Source of the DNA: Geothrix rubra
GTDB taxonomy: Bacteria > Acidobacteriota > Holophagae > Holophagales > Holophagaceae
Length of the DNA stretch: 64,000 nt
Assembly (NCBI RefSeq): GCF_030268065.1
Contig: NZ_BSDD01000004.1
Location: forward strand, 62,001-126,000
Direction: 5' to 3'
Shown here: positions 40,719 to 48,426 of the stretch, piece by piece
Layout: every line of letters begins with the position of its first letter
Numbering within the stretch: the stretch's first letter is position 1
Translations under genes and position numbers: made by a program
Notes under the pieces: generated by a model
The model's input: only the letters and a program-made list of their open reading frames with translations
The model's database searches: none
What the model was told of the DNA's origin: nothing

Positions 40719-43340
40719 ATGCTTGGCACATGCCTGATGGCGGTGACCATGGCGGCTGCACCCCGAACGCCCTCTCCTTCCAGCCTCGATCTGGAGGGCT
40801 TCGCGGGCCTTGCGGAGGAGGAGGCGCGGCGCCGCCTGGAACGGGAAGGGCCCAACGAGCTGCCCGCCCGGGGCCGGCGCGGGATCCTGGCCATCGCCTG
40901 GGAGGTGGTCCGGGAGCCCATGTTCCTCATGCTGGTGGCGGCCGGGGGGCTCTACCTGGCCATGGGGGAGCCCCGGGATGCCCTGATGCTGCTGGGCTTC
41001 GTCCTCGTGGTCATGGGCATCACCATCCTCCAGGAGCGGCGGACGGAGCACGCCCTGGAGGCCCTCCGGGACCTCTCCAGCCCCCGGGCCCTGGTGATCC
41101 GGGACGGCCGGCAGCGCCGCATCCCGGGCCGCGAGGTGGTGCCCGGGGACGTCTTGATCCTCGTCGAGGGGGACCGGGTGCCGGCGGACGCCCTCCTCCG
41201 CGCGGGCCTCCACCTCTCCGTGGACGAGTCCCTCCTCACCGGGGAATCCGTGGCCGTGCGCAAGGCCGCTTCCACCGGGGCCGCGGCCCTCGAAGCCCCG
41301 GGCGGGGACGACCTGCCCTCGCTCTTCTCCGGCACGCTCGTGACCGCGGGCCAGGGCGTGGCCGAAGTCCTGGGCACCGGCCTCCACACGGAGCTGGGCC
41401 GCATCGGCAAGGCCCTGCAGCAGGTGGAACCCGAATCCACCTTCCTCCAGAAGGAGACGGGCCGGCTGGTGCGCACCTTCGCCCTGGTCAGCCTCGTGGC
41501 CTGCGCCGCGGTGGTGGTCCTCTATCCCCTGACCCGGGGGGGCGGGGCCCAGGTGTGGAAGGAGGGCCTGCTGGCCGGGATTGCGCTGGCCATGGCCACC
41601 CTGCCCGAGGAGTTCCCGGTGGTCCTCACGGTCTTCCTGGCCCTGGGCGCCTGGCGCATCTCCCGCAGCCAGGTGCTCACCCGCCGCATGCCCGCCATCG
41701 AGACCCTCGGCGCGGCCACCGTGCTCTGCGTGGACAAAACGGGGACCCTCACCCTCAACCAGATGACGCTCCGGCGGCTGGACGTGCCGGACCTTTCGCT
41801 GGACTTGACCCTGGCGGGGCCGGAACTCCCCGAGCCGGTCCACGCGCTGATGGAATACGCCATCCTGGCCAGCAAGCGGGATCCCTTCGATCCCATGGAG
41901 CGCGCCCTCCACGAGGCCGGGAAGCGGTGGCTGATGGCGACGGAGCACCTGCACCCGGACTGGTCCCTGGCGCGGGAATACCCCCTCGACCCGGACCTCC
42001 TGGCCGTCACCCACGCCTGGAATGACGGCCATGGCCAGATCGTGGTGGCCACGAAGGGGGCCCCCGAGGCCGTCGTGGACCTCTGCCACCTGTCCCCGGA
42101 ACGCCGGGCCGAGGTGGACGCCCGGGTGGCGGAGCTGGCCTCCCAGGGCCTGCGCGTCCTCGGCGTCGCCCGGGGCCAGTACGCCCCCGAGGCGCTTCCG
42201 GAGGGCCACCACGATCTGGAGCTGGCCTTCCTGGGGCTGCTGGGGCTGGAGGACCCGGTGCGGCCCACGGTCCCCGCGGCGGTGGCCGAATGCCGCACCG
42301 CGGGCATCCGGGTGGTGATGATCACCGGCGACTATCCGGCCACCGCGGTCAGCATCGCCCGGCAGGCCGGGCTCTCCCACCCCGAGCGGGTCCTCACGGG
42401 CCCGGAGCTGAACCGACTGAGCGACGCGGAACTGGCGGCGCGCATCGGGGAGGTCCAGGTCTTCGCCCGGGTGGTCCCGGAACAGAAGCTGCGGCTCGTC
42501 ACCGCCCTCAAGGCCAACCGCGAGGTGGTGGCCATGACGGGGGATGGCGTCAACGATGCCCCCGCCCTCAAGGCCGCCCACATCGGCGTGGCCATGGGGG
42601 GCCGCGGCACGGACGTGGCCCGGGAGGCCGCCTCGCTGGTGCTGCTGGACGATGATTTCTCCTCCATCGTGGCGGCGATCAGGCTGGGTCGGCGCATCTT
42701 CGACAACATCCGGAAGGCGGTGGCCTTCATCGTCGCCGTGCACATCCCCATCGCCGGGCTCTCCCTGCTCCCGGTGTTCTTCCCGGGCTGGCCGCTGCTC
42801 CTGCTGCCGGTGCACATCGTCTTCCTGGAGCTCGTGATCGATCCCTCCTGCTCGCTGGTCTTCGAGGCGGAGGAGGCCGAGGCGGACGTCATGCGGCGGC
42901 CGCCCAGGGACGCCCAGGAGCCCCTGTTCACCCTGAAAGCCATCGGCCTGGCCGTGCTCCAGGGGACCACCGCCCTGGGCGCCTGCCTGGCGGTGTACCT
43001 CCTGGCCCGTCCCGGCCATGGCCACGACGCGGCCCGGGCCCTGACCTTCGCCGCCATGGTGGTGTCCTTCCTGGCCATCATCCTGGCCAACCGCTCCTGG
43101 ACGCAGAGCATCCTCGGCAGCCTCCGGAACCCCAACCCCGCGCTCTGGTGGGTGCTGGGGGGCACCCTCGCCTGCCTCGCCCTGGTGCTCGCCTGGCCCG
43201 TGGCCCAGCGCCTCTTCCACTTCGCGCCCCTGCAGGGCCGGGACCTGCTGCTGGCCGCCGCCGCAGGATTCGCCAGCATCCTCTGGTTCGAGGCCTTCAA
43301 GTTCCTGCGGCACCGGCCGAAGGCACCAGCTGGCGGCTGA
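40719..43340 (+). CDS. P2-type cation-transporting ATPase
   Basis: About 873 residues; the exact start (ATG 40719, 40737 or 40749) is uncertain and none has a good ribosome site. N-terminal cation ATPase domain with LSLDEA-like GLAEEEARRRLEREGPNELP, actuator motif DESLLTGES, TM4 ion site ATLPEEFPVVLTVFLAL, phosphorylation loop CVDKTGTLT, KGAPEAV nucleotide site, GDGVNDAPALK hinge, and six C-terminal TM helices with ELVIDPSCSLVFEAE. Looks like the Ca2+/monovalent P2 group, but the TM4 PEEFP replaces the SERCA PEGLP, so ion specificity is open. Follows the AT-rich island. Confidence 0.88.
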   Translation: MLGTCLMAVTMAAAPRTPSPSSLDLEGFAGLAEEEARRRLEREGPNELPARGRRGILAIAWEVVREPMFLMLVAAGGLYLAMGEPRDALMLLGFVLVVMGITILQERRTEHALEALRDLSSPRALVIRDGRQRRIPGREVVPGDVLILVEGDRVPADALLRAGLHLSVDESLLTGESVAVRKAASTGAAALEAPGGDDLPSLFSGTLVTAGQGVAEVLGTGLHTELGRIGKALQQVEPESTFLQKETGRLVRTFALVSLVACAAVVVLYPLTRGGGAQVWKEGLLAGIALAMATLPEEFPVVLTVFLALGAWRISRSQVLTRRMPAIETLGAATVLCVDKTGTLTLNQMTLRRLDVPDLSLDLTLAGPELPEPVHALMEYAILASKRDPFDPMERALHEAGKRWLMATEHLHPDWSLAREYPLDPDLLAVTHAWNDGHGQIVVATKGAPEAVVDLCHLSPERRAEVDARVAELASQGLRVLGVARGQYAPEALPEGHHDLELAFLGLLGLEDPVRPTVPAAVAECRTAGIRVVMITGDYPATAVSIARQAGLSHPERVLTGPELNRLSDAELAARIGEVQVFARVVPEQKLRLVTALKANREVVAMTGDGVNDAPALKAAHIGVAMGGRGTDVAREAASLVLLDDDFSSIVAAIRLGRRIFDNIRKAVAFIVAVHIPIAGLSLLPVFFPGWPLLLLPVHIVFLELVIDPSCSLVFEAEEAEADVMRRPPRDAQEPLFTLKAIGLAVLQGTTALGACLAVYLLARPGHGHDAARALTFAAMVVSFLAIILANRSWTQSILGSLRNPNPALWWVLGGTLACLALVLAWPVAQRLFHFAPLQGRDLLLAAAAGFASILWFEAFKFLRHRPKAPAGG

Positions 43341-43351
43341 GCGGGACGCCC

Positions 43352-43388
43352 CGCCGCCTTCCCCTGGAATCCAGGCCCCGGGGCGGCG
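43352..43388. terminator. Possible bidirectional hairpin between convergent genes
   Basis: Outer stem CGCCGCC (43352-43358) with GGCGGCG (43382-43388) and inner stem CCTGG-AAT-CCAGG (43363-43375), in the 48-bp gap between the ATPase and desaturase stops. No T-run. Confidence 0.4.
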
Positions 43389-44540
43389 TCAGGCCAGGGC
43401 CAGCCGCCGTGCCACCAGCCGCGCCCGCTTCCAGGCGGCCCAGGCTTCGCGCAGGTCCCGACGGGTCCGGGCGCGCTGGACCCTCCACTCGGCCCGGACC
43501 CTGCGCCAGGATTCGGTCCTCGCCTGCCCCTTCCGCTCCCAATCGGCCTTCTTCGAGCACCACGCATCGAGGCAGGCCTGGAGGGCCGTGAGGGCCGCGT
43601 CCATCCGGGCCTGGGCGGTCACCAGGGCCGTCCTGACCTCCAGGGCCTCGGGCAAAGCCGGCGCCAGCCGCGAGGCCAGGCGTTTCGCCTCCAGGGCCAC
43701 CCGGGCACGCTGCATCTCCGTGGCCGACACGCGGCGCAGGCCCCAGGTGAGGCCGACCCAGGCGCCGGCGGCGATGAGCCACTTGGCGGGGTCCCATTGG
43801 TACCAGCGGGGGCCGTTGCGGTAGTCCCACTGCCACATGTGGTGGAAGTTGTGGTAGCCCTCGCCGAAGGTGAAGGGCGCCAGCAGGGCGTTGTCCCGGG
43901 CGCTGTTGGCGTCTGTATAAGGCTGCCGGCCGAACCAGTGGGCGGCGGAATTGACGAGGAAGGTGCTGTGGTGCGTGGCCACGATGCGCACCAGGAGGCC
44001 CATGACGAGCTGGCCGACGAGGTTCCCCGTCAGCAGCCCCACCGCCACCACCGGCAGGGCCGCCACCGCCCCCCCGATCCAGAAGTGGTGGCGGCGCTGC
44101 CAGCGCAGCAGCGGATCGCGCAGGAGGTCGCCGACGCCCTCCACGGGACGCTCGCCGCCCGCCATCACCCACAGCCAGTGGGCATACCAGAAGCCCCGCC
44201 TGACGGGGTAGGGATCGCGTTCCGGATCATCCACGAAGCGGTGGTGGTGGCGGTGGTCGCTGCACCAGGCGATGGCGGAATTCTGGAAGGCCGCGGCCCC
44301 GAGGAGCAGCACCGCGAGCCGCGCGGGCCAGGCCGCCTGGAAGGCGCGGTGGCTGAAGAGACGGTGGTAGCCGATGGTGATGGCGAGGCCGATGGCCGTG
44401 TACATCACCAGGAACATCCCGACCTCGCTCCAGCGCAGGCCCTGCGTCGCCAGCTTCCAGGGCACGAGGACCAGGGCCAAGACCAGCGTCCCCAGGAGGA
44501 AGAGGGTGTTGAGCCAGGAACGGGGGGTTCGCTTGATCAC
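43389..44540 (-). CDS. Delta-9-type acyl-CoA/acyl-lipid desaturase with basic coiled-coil tail
   Basis: 383 residues from GTG 44540. Membrane di-iron desaturase: HRLFSHR, DHRHHHRFVDD and EGYHNFHHMWQWDYRNG are the three His boxes in order, with four TM helices between. The catalytic part ends near residue 275. About 110 further residues (ATEMQRARVALEAKRLASRL onward) are rich in Arg, Ala and Glu and look like a long helix or coiled coil, which normal desaturases of this size lack. TATGGT at 44574-44579 (minus strand) is a likely -10 box. Confidence 0.87.
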   Translation of the reverse strand: MIKRTPRSWLNTLFLLGTLVLALVLVPWKLATQGLRWSEVGMFLVMYTAIGLAITIGYHRLFSHRAFQAAWPARLAVLLLGAAAFQNSAIAWCSDHRHHHRFVDDPERDPYPVRRGFWYAHWLWVMAGGERPVEGVGDLLRDPLLRWQRRHHFWIGGAVAALPVVAVGLLTGNLVGQLVMGLLVRIVATHHSTFLVNSAAHWFGRQPYTDANSARDNALLAPFTFGEGYHNFHHMWQWDYRNGPRWYQWDPAKWLIAAGAWVGLTWGLRRVSATEMQRARVALEAKRLASRLAPALPEALEVRTALVTAQARMDAALTALQACLDAWCSKKADWERKGQARTESWRRVRAEWRVQRARTRRDLREAWAAWKRARLVARRLALA

Positions 44541-44608
44541 GGCATTCCCAGGAGACGGAACGCTCCCACTTCCACCATAGGCCCCGGCCCATGCCCCGCC
44601 CTGATATC

Positions 44609-45307
44609 TCAGTGGCAATTTACGTCGCGATCGAGGGCCCAGGAGCCTCCCGGCACCTGGGTGCGGAGGGCCTCCGCCAGCTGCTGCAGGAACTGGGCCC
44701 GCGGCACCGCCTGGAACCCGTAGCCCGCCAGGCCCTCATGGGGCAGCTGGCCGTCGATCAGCGTGAAGCCCCGGGCCGCCAGCCGCGCGTCCAGGGCCTG
44801 GAGGGCGGCGCGGCTGGCCTCGGGTTCGAGGCTGAACATGCTCTCGCCGAAGAAGGCGCCGCCGAGGGCCACGCCGTAGAGGCCCCCGCGCAGCTCCCCC
44901 TCCCGCCAGGCCTCGACGCTGTGGGCGTGTCCCGCACGGTGGAGATCGACATAGGCCGCGCGCATCTCCGGGGTGATCCAGGTGCCCTCCTGGCCGGGCC
45001 GGGGCACGGTGGCGCAGGCGGCGATGACGGCCTCGAAGGCGCTGTCGAAGCGAATCTCGAAGGGACGCCGGCGGAGGCTGCGGCGGGTTCGGGCCGAGAG
45101 GTGCAGTTGGCCGGGGCGCAGCACGGCGCGCGTCTCCGGCGACCACCAGAGGATGGGATCCTCCTCGCCGTACCAGGGGAAGATGCCGCTGCCGTAGGCC
45201 AGGAGCAGACGTGGCAGGCTCAGGTCGCCCCCGACGGCGAGCAGGCCCTCCTCGGCCTGCGCCGGATCGGGGAAGACGAGTTCCCGCCTCAGGCGAAAGA
45301 CAGGCAC
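44609..45307 (-). CDS. aat: Leucyl/phenylalanyl-tRNA--protein transferase
   Basis: 232 residues. Adds Leu/Phe to N-terminal Lys/Arg of proteins, making them ClpS/ClpAP substrates. FPDPAQAEEGLLAVGGDLS, LLLAYGSGIFPWY, ILWWSPETRAVL, HSVEAWREGELRGGLYGVA, GAFFGESMFSLEPEAS and LIDGQLPHEGLAGYG are all present. GTG start at 45307 lies inside the clpA 3' end (19-bp overlap), so it is coupled to clpA and is last in the operon. Confidence 0.95.
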   Translation of the reverse strand: MPVFRLRRELVFPDPAQAEEGLLAVGGDLSLPRLLLAYGSGIFPWYGEEDPILWWSPETRAVLRPGQLHLSARTRRSLRRRPFEIRFDSAFEAVIAACATVPRPGQEGTWITPEMRAAYVDLHRAGHAHSVEAWREGELRGGLYGVALGGAFFGESMFSLEPEASRAALQALDARLAARGFTLIDGQLPHEGLAGYGFQAVPRAQFLQQLAEALRTQVPGGSWALDRDVNCH

Positions 45308-47547
45308 AGGGCGCCGTCCTTCGCGTCCACGGTCGCGGTGCCGCCCTTCTCCAGGGGGCCGAAGAGGATGGCTTCCGCCAGGGGGCGGCGCAGCTCGCGC
45401 TCGATGAGCCGGGCCATGGGCCGGGCGCCGAACGCGGGATCGAAGCCCTTCTGCGCGAGCCAGGTCCGCGCCGCGGGGGTGCAGGCCAGGGTGACGCCCT
45501 TCTCCTTCAGCTGGGATTCCAGGTCCCTCAGGTGCTTGTCGGCCACGCGTTCCATCTCGGACCGCCCCAGGGGCGCGAACTGCAGGATGGCGTCCAGGCG
45601 GTTGCGGAACTCGGGGCTGAAGGCCTTCTCGATGCTGCCGGTGGCCGAGCGGCGCCCGCCGGCCTCCGCGAAGCCCACCTGCCGGGCCGACAGCTCCCGG
45701 GCCCCCACGTTGGTGGTGAGGATGAGCACCGTATGGCGGAAATCCGCCGAGCGGCCGTGGCTGTCCGTGAGCGCGGCGTGGTCCATGACCTGCAGCAGGA
45801 TACCGAAGAGATCCGGGTGGGCCTTCTCCAGCTCGTCCAGCAGCACCACCGCGTGGGGCTGCTTGCGCACGGCGTCCGTGAGCAGGCCCCCCTCCTCGTA
45901 GCCCACGTAGCCGGGCGGGGCGCCGATGAGGCGGGCGACGGCGTGCTTCTCCTGGTACTCGCTCATGTCGAAACGCAGGAACGCGATGCCCAGGGCCTTC
46001 GCCAGCTGCTTGGACAGCTCCGTCTTGCCCACGCCCGTGGGCCCCGCGAAGAGGAAGCAGCCCATGGGCTTCAGGGGGTCCCGCAGGCCCGACCGGGCCA
46101 GCTTGATGGCGCCGGCCACGGCCTCGCAGGCCGGATCCTGGCCGAAGATCTGCGCCTTGAGCGCCGTCTCCAGGTTCGCCAGGGCCTCCCGGTCGTCGGC
46201 GCTCACGGAGGCCACGGGCACCCGGGCCATGCGGGCCACCACGGCCTCGATCTCCCCCGGCCCCACCCGCTTGGCCCGGCTGCGGCGGGGCAGCAGCTTC
46301 TGGGCGGCCCCGGCCTCATCCAGCACATCCAGGGCGCTGTCCGGCAGCTTCCGCTCCGGCAGGTGCTTGGCGGCCAGGCGCACGGCCGCCTCCAGGGCCC
46401 CGTCGTCGTACTTGATGCCGTGGTGGGACTCGTAGGCGGCCTTCAGGCCCTGCAGCACGGCCAGGGCCTCGGCCTCGGTGGGCTCGGAGACCTCCACCAC
46501 CTGGAAGCGCCGGGCCAGGGCCCGATCCCGATCCAGGGAGCCCTTCAGGTCCTGGAAGGTGCTGGCGCCGATGCAGCGCAGGTCGCCGGAGGCCAGGGCC
46601 GGCTTCAGCAGGTTGGCCGCGTCCATGGCCCCGCCGCTGGTGGCGCCGGCACCGACGAGGGTGTGCAGCTCGTCCACGAAGAGGATGGCGCCGGGCTGTT
46701 CCTCCAGGGCCTTGAGCACGGCCTTGAGCCGCTCCTCGAAGTCGCCCCGGTAGCGGCTGCCGGCCAGGAGGGCGCCAAGGTCCAGGGCGAAGATCCGGGC
46801 GTCCTTCAGGGTCTCGGGCACCTTCCCTTCGTGGATGCGCCTGGCCAGGCCCTCCACCAGGGCCGTCTTCCCCACGCCCGACTCGCCCACCAGCAGGGGG
46901 TTGTTCTTCCGCCGGCGGCAGAGCACCTGGGCCATGCGGGTGATCTCCGCCTCGCGGCCCACCAGGGGATCCAGCCGGCCGGCTGCGGCCCGGGCCACCA
47001 GATCCGAGGCGTAGGCCTCCAGGGGGTCGACCGCCACCGCATCCTCCTCCTCGGCCTCCGCCGGAGGCTGCTTCGCGGCGTTCTTCCGCGGGGCGGCGGG
47101 CCCGTGGCTGAGGGCCTTCAGCAGGGCCAGGCGCTTCACGCCGTGCTGCTCCAGCAGGTGCCGGGCCGGGCTGTCCGGCTCCTCGAGCATCGCCGGCAGC
47201 AGCTCCCCGCCGCGGACGGTGCGCTGACCCGCGCTGAGGGCGTGCATGAGGGCCCGTTCCACCACCCGCACGAAGCCCAGGGTGCTGTGGGGCTGCACGA
47301 CTTCGCTCCCGGGCACCCGCTCGAAGGCCCGGTCGAGGACCGCCTCCAGGTCGGCCCGCAGGGCCGCCAGCTTCACCCCGCAGGCCTTGAGGGCCGCCGC
47401 GGCGTGCGCCTCCTCCAGGAGGGCCAGCAGGAGGTGCTCCAGGGCCACGTCCTCGTGGCGGCGGGCGCGGGCCAGCTCGAAGGCCCGCTGGAAGCCCCGG
47501 TTCAGCTCGGGATCCAGCTCGGGGCTCAGGCTCGGAATCTCAGGCAT
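45289..47547 (-). CDS. clpA: ATP-dependent Clp protease ATP-binding subunit ClpA
   Basis: 752 residues, as expected for ClpA. Unfolds substrates for ClpP. N-domain with two Clp-N repeats (about 1-145), an acidic linker, AAA1 with [15 protein letters not shown] and [15 protein letters not shown]2 with [47 protein letters not shown] and TTNVGARE, and a D2 small domain ending in DGALCLSFA. No M-domain, which excludes ClpB, and paired with clpS. Start overlaps the clpS stop by 8 bp. Confidence 0.95.
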   Translation of the reverse strand: MPEIPSLSPELDPELNRGFQRAFELARARRHEDVALEHLLLALLEEAHAAAALKACGVKLAALRADLEAVLDRAFERVPGSEVVQPHSTLGFVRVVERALMHALSAGQRTVRGGELLPAMLEEPDSPARHLLEQHGVKRLALLKALSHGPAAPRKNAAKQPPAEAEEEDAVAVDPLEAYASDLVARAAAGRLDPLVGREAEITRMAQVLCRRRKNNPLLVGESGVGKTALVEGLARRIHEGKVPETLKDARIFALDLGALLAGSRYRGDFEERLKAVLKALEEQPGAILFVDELHTLVGAGATSGGAMDAANLLKPALASGDLRCIGASTFQDLKGSLDRDRALARRFQVVEVSEPTEAEALAVLQGLKAAYESHHGIKYDDGALEAAVRLAAKHLPERKLPDSALDVLDEAGAAQKLLPRRSRAKRVGPGEIEAVVARMARVPVASVSADDREALANLETALKAQIFGQDPACEAVAGAIKLARSGLRDPLKPMGCFLFAGPTGVGKTELSKQLAKALGIAFLRFDMSEYQEKHAVARLIGAPPGYVGYEEGGLLTDAVRKQPHAVVLLDELEKAHPDLFGILLQVMDHAALTDSHGRSADFRHTVLILTTNVGARELSARQVGFAEAGGRRSATGSIEKAFSPEFRNRLDAILQFAPLGRSEMERVADKHLRDLESQLKEKGVTLACTPAARTWLAQKGFDPAFGARPMARLIERELRRPLAEAILFGPLEKGGTATVDAKDGALCLSFA

Positions 47548-47857
47548 CCTCGGCCTCCACGGTGCAGAGGAGCGGGAACCCCTGGCGCTCCGCCAGCTGC
47601 CGGGCCTTCTCCGCCCGGGTCTCCGCCACGTCCCGGGTGTAGACCCCGGCCACCCCGATGCCCGCCCGGTGCACGGCGAGCATGATGGCCATGGCCTCGG
47701 CCTCGGGCTTGCGGAAGACCGTCTTGAGCAGCCACACCACGAACTCTTGGGTGGTGTAGTCGTCGTTGTGGAGGAGCACCTTCCACATCCCCGGCTCCTG
47801 CACCTTCTCCCGCTTGCGGGTGAGGACCTGACCCTCCTCCTTCGCCTGCCTGGCCAT
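47540..47857 (-). CDS. clpS: ATP-dependent Clp protease adaptor ClpS
   Basis: 105 residues from ATG 47857 (GGAGG upstream). N-recognin that delivers proteins with bulky N-terminal residues to ClpA. MWKVLLHNDDYTTQEFVVWLLKTVF (core split as usual: Asn/Asp pocket residues in LHNDDYT), AMAIMLAVHRAGIGVAGVYTRD with the His pocket residue, and AETRAEKARQLA. A flexible charged N-tail precedes the fold. First gene of clpS-clpA-aat. Confidence 0.95.
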   Translation of the reverse strand: MARQAKEEGQVLTRKREKVQEPGMWKVLLHNDDYTTQEFVVWLLKTVFRKPEAEAMAIMLAVHRAGIGVAGVYTRDVAETRAEKARQLAERQGFPLLCTVEAEDA

Positions 47858-47917
47858 GGAGACGCCTCCGGGGCACCAGGATAGCGGGCCCGGGGCGAGG
47901 CGATGCAACGGCTTGTT

Positions 47918-47974
47918 CACCGCAGAGAACGCGGAGAACGCAGAGGTTACTTTTCTCCGCATCCTCGGCGGTTG
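47918..47974. repeat. Intergenic repeat, CGCAGAGAA-iteron type
   Basis: CACCGCAGAGAACGCGGAGAA followed by CGCAGAGG: three 8-9 bp units with period matching the CGCCAAG repeats. A degenerate inverse (TTTCTCCGCATCCTCGGCGG) follows within 20 bp. It sits between clpS and the PqqD-like gene. Confidence 0.65.
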
Positions 47975-47984
47975 GCGTCTGGTC

Positions 47985-48314
47985 CTAGGCGAGCCGGATG
48001 AACCTTCCCAGGGCCAGCTCCCGGACGAAGAGGGCGGTCCGGCGGGTCGTGTCGACCTCCTCGGGGAAGGCGGCGGCGACGGCCTCGGCCACCTGTCCGA
48101 TCGTCCGGGTGCCGTCGCAGGCCCGCCAGACCGCCGTGCCCCGGGCGTCCAGCTTCACGCGGTAGTTGGGCCGGGCCATGAAGCGCACCAGCCAGCCCCA
48201 GCGCGGGGACAGGACCTTGGGCCGGATGAGGACGACGGTGCCGTTCTCCCCGGGTTCCGAGGTCAGCGCCTGCACGGGCACGAGGGCGAGGAAGGTTTCA
48301 TCGGGGAACACCAT
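47985..48314 (-). CDS. PqqD-like (RiPP recognition element) protein
   Basis: 109 residues from ATG 48314, with GAGG 7 nt upstream. Central pattern RVKLDARGTAVWRACDGTRTIGQVAEAVAAAF followed by VRELALGRFIRL (in halves, the PqqD winged-helix order: strand Leu-Asp, Trp, Asp-Gly-x-x-Thr, then helices). PqqD-type domains bind leader peptides of ribosomally made natural products, but no precursor peptide, radical-SAM enzyme or other PQQ gene is nearby. N-terminal 40 residues are unlike the family. Confidence 0.6.
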   Translation of the reverse strand: MVFPDETFLALVPVQALTSEPGENGTVVLIRPKVLSPRWGWLVRFMARPNYRVKLDARGTAVWRACDGTRTIGQVAEAVAAAFPEEVDTTRRTALFVRELALGRFIRLA

Positions 48315-48335
48315 GGAGACCTCACCAGGAAAGAT

Positions 48336-48407
48336 CACCGCCAAGACGCCAAGAACGCCAAGTAAAGAATGAAGTGCATTCCTTGGCGTCTTGGCGTCTT
48401 GGCGGTG
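48336..48407. repeat. Palindromic intergenic repeat, CGCCAAG-iteron type (copy 2)
   Basis: Left arm from 48336 starts CACCGCCAAGACGCCAAG with a third CGCCAAG unit. Right arm 48379-48407 is the inverse, ending TCTTGGCGGTG. Same element as 12126-12206, also preceded by AAGAT, here between the PqqD-like and OPT transporter genes. Confidence 0.85.
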
Positions 48408-48426
48408 TTTCTTTAAACCTCGGTCA

